A stretch of 7,023 nucleotides of DNA from NCBI GenBank assembly GCA_030428825.1, contig JAUIEL010000380.1:1-7023 (forward strand), given 5' to 3'. Positions 1 through 4,799 of this stretch are shown piece after piece. The notes beneath the pieces are model-generated. The model was not told where the DNA came from, searched no databases, and saw nothing but the letters and a program-made list of their open reading frames with translations. Positions within the stretch are counted from its first letter, which is position 1, and each line of letters begins with the position of its first letter. The translations under genes and the position numbers were made by a program. This stretch comes from a bacterium. Its GTDB lineage: Bacteria > Planctomycetota > B15-G4 > JADJEK01.

Positions 1-170
1 CCGTCCAGGTCGAGACGCTGACCGCCGCCGAGTCCCGGATCCGCGACCTCGACGTCGCCTCCGAGTCGGCCGACCTGACGCGGAACTCGATCGTCCAGCA
101 GGCCGCCCTGTCGGTCCTCGCCCAGGCGAACGTCCAGCCGCAGTCGGCCCTCTCGCTGCTGTCCGGCTGA
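1..170 (+). CDS. fliC: Flagellin, C-terminal end (partial, 5' end outside window)
   Basis: This is the last 55 codons of a flagellin, the subunit of the extracellular flagellar filament. The reading frame starts at base 3 and ends in TGA at 168-170. The visible protein has the conserved D0/D1 C-terminal helix pattern of flagellins: TAAESRIRDLDVASE, then TRNSIVQQAALSVLAQAN, and finally PQSALSLLSG. In the family the equivalents are AAESRIRD.D.A.E, T...IL.QA..A.LAQAN and PQ..L.LL. This C-terminal helix packs the inner core of the filament and is also the part bound by the chaperone FliS, which is encoded about 2 kb downstream. The N-terminal D0/D1 domains and variable region lie outside the window, so total length and number of flagellin copies cannot be judged. 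A hairpin follows 24 bases after the stop. The family call is secure; the symbol fliC rather than another flagellin paralogue name is by convention. Confidence 0.95.
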   Translation, partial: VQVETLTAAESRIRDLDVASESADLTRNSIVQQAALSVLAQANVQPQSALSLLSG

Positions 171-193
171 TCCCGAGCGCGGCGCGCGGCGAC

Positions 194-225
194 GTCGGGT
201 CGGAGCCCCTGGGCTCCGACCCGGC
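194..225 (+). terminator. GC-rich hairpin after the flagellin gene
   Basis: A near-perfect inverted repeat: gggtcggagccc (197-208) and gggctccgaccc (211-222) are exact reverse complements separated by 2 bases, giving an 11-bp stem with a 4-base loop. It extends outward by a C-G pair (196/223), a T-G wobble (195/224) and a G-C pair (194/225). It lies 24 bases past the flagellin stop. No T-run follows; the downstream sequence is C-rich. The likely role is end of the flagellin transcript or protection of its 3' end. Because the stem is symmetrical it could act in either direction. Confidence 0.7.
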
Positions 226-268
226 CTCGCCCGCCCCCCTCCTCCTCCCGCCCGCCGTCCCTCCCCCC
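220..268 (+). other. A-free, C-rich leader between flagellin and fliD
   Basis: These 49 bases contain no A and are dominated by C with scattered T and G, including several CCTCC and CCCC runs. Outside the flanking hairpin stem they look unstructured. A C-rich, G-poor unstructured RNA segment just after a hairpin is the kind of sequence Rho can load on, so Rho-dependent ending of the flagellin transcript is possible. It may equally be only an untranslated leader of fliD in a high-GC genome. I see no convincing sigma-28 (TAAA-N15-GCCGATAA) or sigma-54 (TGGCAC-N5-TTGC) site between 171 and 299, so the fliD promoter is not identified. Confidence 0.35.
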
Positions 269-285
269 ACGTCCGATCCCCTCGC

Positions 286-292
286 AAAGGAG
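286..292 (+). promoter_or_regulatory. Ribosome binding site of fliD
   Basis: AAAGGAG ends 7 bases before the ATG at 300. This near-consensus Shine-Dalgarno sequence at ideal spacing fixes the fliD start and shows that the gene can be translated independently of flagellin. Confidence 0.85.
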
Positions 293-299
293 CTCGAAG

Positions 300-2186
300 A
301 TGGCTGCGCCCCTGATCTCCTTCGGAGGACTCGCGACCGGCATCGACACCGGCGCCCTGATCGACGCCCTGCTGGGGGTGAAGGCGAAGCCGATCAACCT
401 CCTCGAGCAGCAGAAGAGCTCCTTCAGCCAGCTCAAGGCGAAGTACAAGACGCTCGAGCAGAAGCTCGACGCGCTCCACGCGGCCGCCGACGACGTCAAG
501 AAGTCCCAGGACCTCCTCTCCTACAAGGCGACCTCCTCGGACTCGACCATCGCCAGCGCCAGCGCCACCGGCGACGCCGCCTCCGGCTCGTTCACCGTGA
601 CCGTCGACTCGCTCGCCAAGGCGCAGAGCGACAGCTCGAACGGGTTCGCGGACTTCGACACCACGAACGCCGGGACCGGCTCCATCTCGATCACGATCGA
701 CGGCCAGACCACCGCCATCGACCTGAGCGGCTCGTCGACCAACACGCTCGAGGACGTCCGGAACGCGATCAACGACGCCGACCTCGGCGTCACCGCGACG
801 ATCGTCAACACCGGCGCCGACACCGACCCCTACCAGCTCGTGCTGACGTCCGACGAGACCGGCGAGGAGAACTCGTTCAGCGTCGACCTGAGCGGCTTCA
901 CGGGCGGGTCGCTCTCGTCGTTCGGCAACCTCCAGGCCGCCAGCAACGCGCAGATCACCGTGAACGGCCTGACGGTCGAGCGCTCCACGAACAACTTCGA
1001 CGACGTCGTCGACGGGGTGTCGTTCACCGCGCTCGCGGAGGGGACGACCACGATCAGCGTCGACGCCGACCTCGGGAAGATCAAGGAGAAGGTCAAGAAG
1101 TACGTCGACGCGCACTCGGACCTGATCAACTTCGTCAACTCGGAGATCGAGGTGCCGGAGGGAGCCGAGAAGGGCGGCCTGTTCAACGGCGAGTCCGCCG
1201 TCGTGTCGATCAAGAACAAGGTCCTCGGCGCCATCTCGTCCGGCGGCTTCCCCGGGAGCTCGCTCTCGACGCTCGGCGAGATCGGCATCGACCTGAACGC
1301 CGACGGCACGCTCACCTTCAACGAGGCGGACTTCGACGCCGCCGCGAAGGAGAACCTCGACGACGTCGTCGGGCTGCTGACCACCAAGGGCGACTTCGTC
1401 ACCGGGAACAACCTCGCCCTGTACGCGGTCCCCGACACCGTCGCGTTCGGCACCTACGCCATCGACATCACCCAGGCCGCGACCAAGGCCTCGGGCGCCG
1501 CGTCGTCGGCGTTCTCGGGCGTCGGCCTCCTCACCGACGAGACGATCACCATCACGCAGGGCGACGAGAGCGTCGAGGTCGAGCTCTCCGCCGGCGACGA
1601 CATCGACACGGCCGTCGACAAGCTGAACGACGCGCTCTCGGCCGCGGGGATCGACATCACCGCCTCGAACGACGGCGGGACGCTCCAGTTCGACGCCGGC
1701 GACTACGGCTCCGCCTCGAGCTTCACCGTGGCGTCGAACCTCTCCGCGCTCAGCCAGAGCGGGGTCGGCGCCGCGGGGGTGACGGCCGCCGGGCTCGACG
1801 TCCAGGGGACGATCAACGGCGAGGCGGCGACCGGCGAGGGGCAGTTCCTCACCGCCGACGACGGGACCTCGGTGGAGGGCGTGAAGCTCCTCTACTCCGG
1901 CGACCAGGCGGGGACCGGCGAGCTGACCGTCGGCGCGGACGGCTTCTTCGTGAAGGCCGAGGCGCTCCTCGACGACGTCCTCGACCCGGTCTCCGGGCTG
2001 ATCAAGGGCCGACTCGACACGCTCAACACGAACATCGAGGACATCGACGACAAGGTCGACTACCTCGAGGACCAGCTCGAGTCCCACGAGGAGTTCCTGC
2101 GCCTCCGATTCGCCGCCCTCGAGCAGCTCATCGGCCAGCTCCAGAGCCAGCAGGCGTACGTCGGCACCATCGGCTTCGGGCTCTGA
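300..2186 (+). CDS. fliD: Flagellar filament cap / hook-associated protein 2 FliD
   Basis: FliD forms the cap at the tip of the filament and helps exported flagellin fold and insert. The N-terminal FliD_N domain (about residues 6-105) opens with FGGLATGIDTGALIDALL and a Lys/Gln-rich helix. A flagellin-IN-type beta region spans about 96-199. FliD_C segments lie at about 217-380 and 495-628, including GTINGEAATGEGQFLT (503-518), and a heptad-like coiled coil at about 570-617 ends in LRFAALEQLIGQLQSQQAYV. At 628 residues it is much longer than the roughly 470 of the enterobacterial or Pseudomonas proteins. The extra length is largely a second copy of the IN-like domain at about 384-480. There is no Cys or Trp and no Met beyond the first residue; Asp, Ser, Thr, Ala and Gly are abundant, as in an exported surface protein. 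There is no Sec signal, as expected for flagellar type III export. A strong ribosome site precedes the start, and fliS follows after 11 bases. Confidence 0.95.
   Translation: MAAPLISFGGLATGIDTGALIDALLGVKAKPINLLEQQKSSFSQLKAKYKTLEQKLDALHAAADDVKKSQDLLSYKATSSDSTIASASATGDAASGSFTVTVDSLAKAQSDSSNGFADFDTTNAGTGSISITIDGQTTAIDLSGSSTNTLEDVRNAINDADLGVTATIVNTGADTDPYQLVLTSDETGEENSFSVDLSGFTGGSLSSFGNLQAASNAQITVNGLTVERSTNNFDDVVDGVSFTALAEGTTTISVDADLGKIKEKVKKYVDAHSDLINFVNSEIEVPEGAEKGGLFNGESAVVSIKNKVLGAISSGGFPGSSLSTLGEIGIDLNADGTLTFNEADFDAAAKENLDDVVGLLTTKGDFVTGNNLALYAVPDTVAFGTYAIDITQAATKASGAASSAFSGVGLLTDETITITQGDESVEVELSAGDDIDTAVDKLNDALSAAGIDITASNDGGTLQFDAGDYGSASSFTVASNLSALSQSGVGAAGVTAAGLDVQGTINGEAATGEGQFLTADDGTSVEGVKLLYSGDQAGTGELTVGADGFFVKAEALLDDVLDPVSGLIKGRLDTLNTNIEDIDDKVDYLEDQLESHEEFLRLRFAALEQLIGQLQSQQAYVGTIGFGL
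585..899 (+). repeat. FliD internal domain repeat, copy A
   Basis: Encodes FliD residues 96-200. Landmarks in order: GSFTVTVDSLAKAQS, then an acidic beta hairpin SISITIDGQTTAIDLSG, a helix with EDVRNAINDA, then GVTATIVNTG and a final strand SFSVDL. This is the usual position and pattern of the flagellin hook IN motif in FliD. The same order of elements recurs at residues 384-480, so the two segments are read as a protein-level duplication. The DNA copies are diverged, so the duplication is old. Confidence 0.65.
1449..1739 (+). repeat. FliD internal domain repeat, copy B
   Basis: Encodes FliD residues 384-480. Landmarks match copy A in order: GTYAIDITQAATKAS, TITITQGDESVEVELSAG, DTAVDKLNDALSAAG, IDITAS, and SSFTVAS. 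It sits between two FliD_C segments as an inserted, surface-exposed domain and accounts for much of the excess length of this FliD. Whether it arose by internal duplication or by insertion from another FliD cannot be told from one sequence. Confidence 0.6.
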
Positions 2187-2197
2187 ACGAGGAGACC

Positions 2198-2590
2198 ATG
2201 ACCGCGACCATGAACCACTCCCACGCCGCCGCCTATCAGCGAGAGAGCATCCTGACCGAGAGCCCGATCGGGCTCGTGGTGAAGGTGTACCAGGGCGCCC
2301 TGACGTCGCTCGAGCGGGCGCGCCGCGCGTGCGCGGACGACGACGCCAACGGCTTCCGCGCCCACGTCGGCAAGGCGTCCGCGCTGGTCGCCGAGCTCCT
2401 CGGCGCGCTCGACCACGAGCGGGGCGGCGAGATCGCGGAGCAGCTCTCGGCCCTGTACGAGTTCGTCCTGACCCAGCTCCTCCGCCCCACCGCGACGCCC
2501 GACCTCGCCGCGGTCGCGCACGCGGAGCGGCTCCTCTCGACCCTGAAGGAGGGATTCGATGCCATCCACGCCTCCGGCTCCGATGTCTGA
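2198..2590 (+). CDS. fliS: Flagellin-specific export chaperone FliS
   Basis: FliS is a small cytoplasmic four-helix chaperone that binds the C-terminal helix of flagellin, prevents its polymerisation in the cell and delivers it to FlhA. The 130-aa protein has the family's usual length and landmarks: AYQRESILTESPIGLVVKVYQGAL (residues 12-35, matching the Y...SI.TASP..LI..LYDGA. motif), LLGALDHERGGEIAEQLSALYEFV (67-90, matching LD...GGEIA..L..LY.Y), and a last helix ending LKEGFDAI (116-123). GAGGAG (2189-2194) lies only 3 bases before the chosen ATG. A second in-frame ATG at 2210 would remove four residues and cannot be excluded. The gene starts 11 bases after fliD, as in many flagellar loci, and its 3' end carries the ribosome site and first codons of the next gene. 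No regulator site is visible between fliD and fliS, so the two are probably co-transcribed. Confidence 0.93.
   Translation: MTATMNHSHAAAYQRESILTESPIGLVVKVYQGALTSLERARRACADDDANGFRAHVGKASALVAELLGALDHERGGEIAEQLSALYEFVLTQLLRPTATPDLAAVAHAERLLSTLKEGFDAIHASGSDV
2546..2552 (+). promoter_or_regulatory. Ribosome binding site inside fliS that decides the start of the next gene
   Basis: AAGGAGG, within a longer GAAGGAGGG, lies 6 bases before ATG 2559 and inside the fliS codons for Lys-Glu-Gly. It is the strongest Shine-Dalgarno match in the window. The alternative in-frame ATG at 2583 has no such site, so the start at 2559 is preferred even though it overlaps fliS by 32 bases. Confidence 0.75.
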
Positions 2591-2924
2591 CCGCGAGCTC
2601 GGCGCCGTCGAGCGCGCGATCGGGTCCCTCGGCGACGCCCTCGACCGGGCGAACGCCGACGACCCGCGCTCGATCGAGCCGGTCCTCGCCCGGGTCGCCG
2701 CGCTCCGCGCCGCGTCGTCGCGGACCGAGCTCGACGCGTCCCGATTCCCGGACGTCCGCTCCCGCCTCGATCGCGTGATGGGTCGCTTCCAGCAGCTGAT
2801 CGACGACCTCGTCGTGATCCGCGACGGGGTCGGCCGCGACCTCGCCCGCGTGCGACGGCGCCGCCGCGAGCTCGGACAGGCCGCGCCGAACCTCGGAGGG
2901 TCCCGCCTCGACCTGACCCGCTGA
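2559..2924 (+). CDS. Small helical protein, possible FliT/FlgN-type flagellar chaperone
   Basis: I do not recognise this 121-aa protein by sequence. It is predicted to be almost wholly helical, Arg/Asp/Ala/Leu rich and cytoplasmic, with no signal or membrane segment. After a Pro-rich start (residues 1-9) there is one helix about 10-32 and another about 36-53. A long helix (about 64-108) includes RFQQLIDDLVVIRDGVGRD and ends in a basic RVRRRRREL patch. The tail GGSRLDLTR recalls the short conserved tail after the last helix in some FlgN/FliT-like proteins. Placement right after fliS, where fliT often lies, length near 120 aa and translational overlap with fliS all favour a secretion chaperone or export regulator, perhaps for FliD. 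This is inference from context and fold. Coding status is supported by the strong ribosome site and by G/C-rich third positions matching its neighbours. A hairpin follows the stop. Confidence 0.75.
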   Translation: MPSTPPAPMSDRELGAVERAIGSLGDALDRANADDPRSIEPVLARVAALRAASSRTELDASRFPDVRSRLDRVMGRFQQLIDDLVVIRDGVGRDLARVRRRRRELGQAAPNLGGSRLDLTR

Positions 2925-2937
2925 GCCGACCCCGCCC

Positions 2938-2962
2938 CGCCCGGGTCCACGCTCCCCGGGCG
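2938..2962 (+). terminator. GC hairpin closing the fliD-fliS unit
   Basis: CGCCCGGG (2938-2945) and CCCGGGCG (2955-2962) form a perfect 8-bp stem around a 9-base loop, starting 13 bases after the stop at 2924. There is no T-run downstream. Its place between two gene groups suggests a transcript end or 3' stabiliser. An all-GC 8-bp palindrome is less remarkable in a genome this rich in G+C, so confidence is moderate. Confidence 0.5.
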
Positions 2963-2977
2963 AGGCCGCCGGTCCGG

Positions 2978-3016
2978 AAGAACTTTCCGTCCGTCTCAAG
3001 CCGGACGGCAGTTCTT
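2978..3016 (+). promoter_or_regulatory. Nested two-part hairpin upstream of fliO
   Basis: Two inverted repeats share one centre. The outer arms aagaact (2978-2984) and agttctt (3010-3016) and the inner arms ccgtccg (2987-2993) and cggacgg (3002-3008) are exact reverse complements. They are separated only by a small internal loop (TT on the left, C on the right) and closed by an 8-base loop, tctcaagc. Fourteen base pairs in a 39-base element, with an AT-rich outer stem in a very GC-rich region, is unlikely to be composition alone. It lies 68 bases before the preferred fliO ATG. It could be an operator, an RNA structure in the fliO leader or a second terminator element. Confidence 0.55.
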
Positions 3017-3024
3017 GCCGACCA
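2996..3024 (+). promoter_or_regulatory. Weak sigma-28-like promoter candidate for the fliO operon
   Basis: TCAAG (2996-3000) resembles the flagellar sigma-28 -35 element (TAAAG or TCAAG) and GCCGACCA (3017-3024) resembles its -10 element (GCCGATAA). The gap after TCAA is 17 bases rather than the usual 15 and the last -10 bases are poor, so this is only a candidate. It falls in the one long gap upstream of the export-gate genes, where a promoter is expected. Export-gate genes are usually early or middle genes, not strictly sigma-28 dependent, which also argues for caution. No sigma-54 or good housekeeping promoter was seen from 2925 to 3083. Confidence 0.25.
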
Positions 3025-3083
3025 CGTCTCCGACGACCGAGGCCGCGAGCGGCGGCGCCGGACCCGTCGCAGAGCGTGGTGAC

Positions 3084-3686
3084 ATGAACGAAGTGGTGCG
3101 CGCGAAGCCCGCCGGAGCCGGTCTCCGTCGGGTCCTGATCTTCTCCGTCCTCGCGGCCGTGGCCGGCGTCCTCGCCGGATCGATCGCCGCCGACGGACGC
3201 CCCCCCACCGCCCGGGCGAAGGCCGAGCCTGCCGACGGACCTCCGGCCGTCGAGGCCGCGGACGTCGCCCGAGACGCGCCGGCGCTCGGAGTCAGGAGCG
3301 AGACGCCGCTCGGCGCCGCCGCCCCCGGGATGCCGGGCCTCGCGCCGGCCTTCGACGGCCTCGGGACGGTGACGGTCTTCCTGATCGCCCTCCTCGCCGC
3401 CACGCTCCTCCTGGTGAAGCGCGGGGCGAAGACGGGGCCGAAGAACGGCCAGGTCCGCGTCGTCGACACCGTCCCGCTCGGCGGGCGCCGCCTGATCCAC
3501 CTGGTCCGCTGCGGCGATCGCAGGTACCTGATCGGGAACTCCGAGCGCGGCATCCATTTCCTCGCCAGCGTCGAGCCGGTCCTCGAGGACGGGGGGCGGG
3601 TCGAGGAGCTCCCGCCGGAGGAGGACCGCGAGGGGGAACCGACGTTCGACGACGTCTTCCGCACCTTCGGGGCCGCCGCCCGATGA
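3084..3686 (+). CDS. fliO: Flagellar biosynthesis protein FliO
   Basis: FliO is a small inner-membrane protein that helps FliP assemble into the export-gate core and is not part of the finished channel. With the ATG at 3084 it has 200 residues. There is a hydrophobic signal-like segment at about 15-35 after two arginines (LRRVLIFSVLAAVAGVLAG), a Pro/Ala/Glu-rich linker at about 37-90, a clear membrane helix at about 93-112, and the cytoplasmic FliO domain at about 122-163 with QVRVVDTVPLGGRRLIHLVRCG and RRYLIGNSERGIHFLA. The LG.R..I.LV..G.R.YLIG pattern is diagnostic. The acidic tail (164-200) is less conserved. A TTG at 3015 would add 23 polar residues ahead of the signal segment and lies in the nested hairpin, so it is rejected. 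The ribosome site is weak (GTGGTG region). The stop overlaps the fliP start as ATGA. FliO is poorly conserved, so context adds to the call. Confidence 0.87.
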   Translation: MNEVVRAKPAGAGLRRVLIFSVLAAVAGVLAGSIAADGRPPTARAKAEPADGPPAVEAADVARDAPALGVRSETPLGAAAPGMPGLAPAFDGLGTVTVFLIALLAATLLLVKRGAKTGPKNGQVRVVDTVPLGGRRLIHLVRCGDRRYLIGNSERGIHFLASVEPVLEDGGRVEELPPEEDREGEPTFDDVFRTFGAAAR

Positions 3687-4516
3687 CCCGCCTCCTCGTC
3701 GCCGGACTGCTCGTGCTCGTCGCGGCCGCCTCGGCGACGGCCCGGCAGGCGGAGCCGGCGGTGGTCCACGACGTCGTCGACCCGGCGAACGGCCTGGTGG
3801 CGAAGCCCGCCGCCCCCGCGACCGTGCCGCGCGACGGGGACGACCCGGCGGCGACGGCCGGGTCCCTCGACGACACCGTGCGCGAGCTCGCGGCGCCGAT
3901 CCGCGTCATGCTCCTGCTGTCGACGCTGGTCTTCCTGCCGGCGCTCCTGCTGACGCTCACCTGCTACACGCGGATCATCATCGTCCTCTCGTTCGTGCGC
4001 CGCGCGATCGGCGCGCAGGAGCTCCCCCCGAACCCGATCCTCGTCGGGCTCGCGCTGTTCCTCACGAGCGCCGTCATGTCCCCGACGTTCGGAAAGGTCC
4101 ACGACGAGGCGATCGAGCCGTACCTCGACGAACGCCTGCCGATGACCGAGGCGCTGGAGGCGGCCGCCGACGAGCTGAAGACGTTCATGCTGCGCCACAC
4201 GCGGGAGGAGGACGTCTTCCTCGCGCTCGAGCTCGCCGAGGCGGAACGTCCGCGCACCCCGGAGGAGCTGCCGTTCCGGGTCACGGTGCCGGCGTTCGTG
4301 CTGTCCGAGCTGCGCACGGCGTTCCGGATGGGGTTCATCCTCTTCCTGCCGTTCGTGCTGATCGACATGGTCGTCGCCGCCATCCTCCTGGCGCTCGGCA
4401 TGTTCATGCTGCCGCCGACGATGATCGCGATGCCGCTGAAGATCCTGCTGTTCATCCTCGTCGACGGCTGGACGCTCATCGTGCAGTCGCTCGCCCTGTC
4501 GTTCGGCGCGACCTGA
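3683..4516 (+). CDS. fliP: Flagellar export-gate protein FliP
   Basis: FliP is the main channel-forming subunit of the flagellar type III export gate in the inner membrane, assembling with FliR and FliQ. The 277-aa protein has a cleavable Sec signal at residues 1-20 (hydrophobic run LLVAGLLVLVAAASATA, likely cut after ATA). A variable linker follows to about 65, then the FliP domain: a helix at about 73-97, CYTRIIIVLSFVRRAIGAQ (94-112), PPNPILVGLALFLT (115-128), the periplasmic helical region (135-195), PAFVLSELRTAFRMGFILFLPF (203-224), IDMVVAAILLALGMFMLPP (227-245), and MPLKILLFILVDGWTLIVQSL (250-270). Length and motifs are typical, though the linker is slightly long. The methionine loop reads GMFMLPP where Salmonella has GMMMVPP, so the middle Met is Phe. 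Start and fliO stop overlap by 4 bases, implying coupled translation; fliQ follows after 10 bases. Confidence 0.97.
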   Translation: MTRLLVAGLLVLVAAASATARQAEPAVVHDVVDPANGLVAKPAAPATVPRDGDDPAATAGSLDDTVRELAAPIRVMLLLSTLVFLPALLLTLTCYTRIIIVLSFVRRAIGAQELPPNPILVGLALFLTSAVMSPTFGKVHDEAIEPYLDERLPMTEALEAAADELKTFMLRHTREEDVFLALELAEAERPRTPEELPFRVTVPAFVLSELRTAFRMGFILFLPFVLIDMVVAAILLALGMFMLPPTMIAMPLKILLFILVDGWTLIVQSLALSFGAT

Positions 4517-4526
4517 GAGGGAGCCC

Positions 4527-4796
4527 ATGGACCCGAACACCGCCATCGAGTTCGCCCGCACGACGTTGCTGACCGCGCTGAAGGTCGCGGCGCCCCTGCT
4601 GGCGTCGGTCCTCCTGCTGGCGCTCGTGCTCGCGATCGTCCAGACCGTGCTGAACCTCCAGGAGCAGACGCTGACGATCGTCCCGAAGATCGTGACCGCG
4701 GTCCTGATGACCTGCGTCCTCGCGCCGTGGATGCTCCGCGCGCTGATGGAGTTCACGATCCCCCTCCTGCGCGACGTCCTCCCGATGCGGGGCTGA
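4527..4796 (+). CDS. fliQ: Flagellar export-gate protein FliQ
   Basis: FliQ is an 89-aa inner-membrane hairpin protein; copies of it wrap the outside of the FliP-FliR core of the export gate. Two membrane helices are visible, at about 15-41 and 53-76, joined by the cytoplasmic turn NLQEQTL (43-49) and IVPK (51-54). The QEQTL..VPK motif and the later PWML (67-70) are family signatures. Length matches the family. GAGGGAG (4517-4523) lies 3 bases before the ATG and begins immediately after the fliP stop at 4516. The fliR start comes 3 bases after the fliQ stop. FliQ homologues also exist in virulence secretion systems, but the surrounding flagellin, fliD and fliS place this one in the flagellum. 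Confidence 0.96.
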   Translation: MDPNTAIEFARTTLLTALKVAAPLLASVLLLALVLAIVQTVLNLQEQTLTIVPKIVTAVLMTCVLAPWMLRALMEFTIPLLRDVLPMRG

Positions 4797-4799
4797 CGA

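Noticed and set aside
171..299. Sigma-54 or sigma-28 promoter for fliD
   Set aside because: I looked for TGGCAC-N5-TTGC and TAAA-N15-GCCGATAA patterns and found nothing close enough to report.
2060..2950. 296-codon minus-strand and 149-codon + strand alternative frames over fliS and the 121-aa ORF
   Set aside because: Arg/Pro/Ser-rich translations without domains. The chosen frames have strong ribosome sites and, for fliS, family motifs.
3015..3083. TTG start for FliO at 3015
   Set aside because: It would place 23 polar residues before the signal-like segment, has no ribosome site and lies inside the nested hairpin. The ATG at 3084 puts the hydrophobic segment at the expected distance from the N-terminus.
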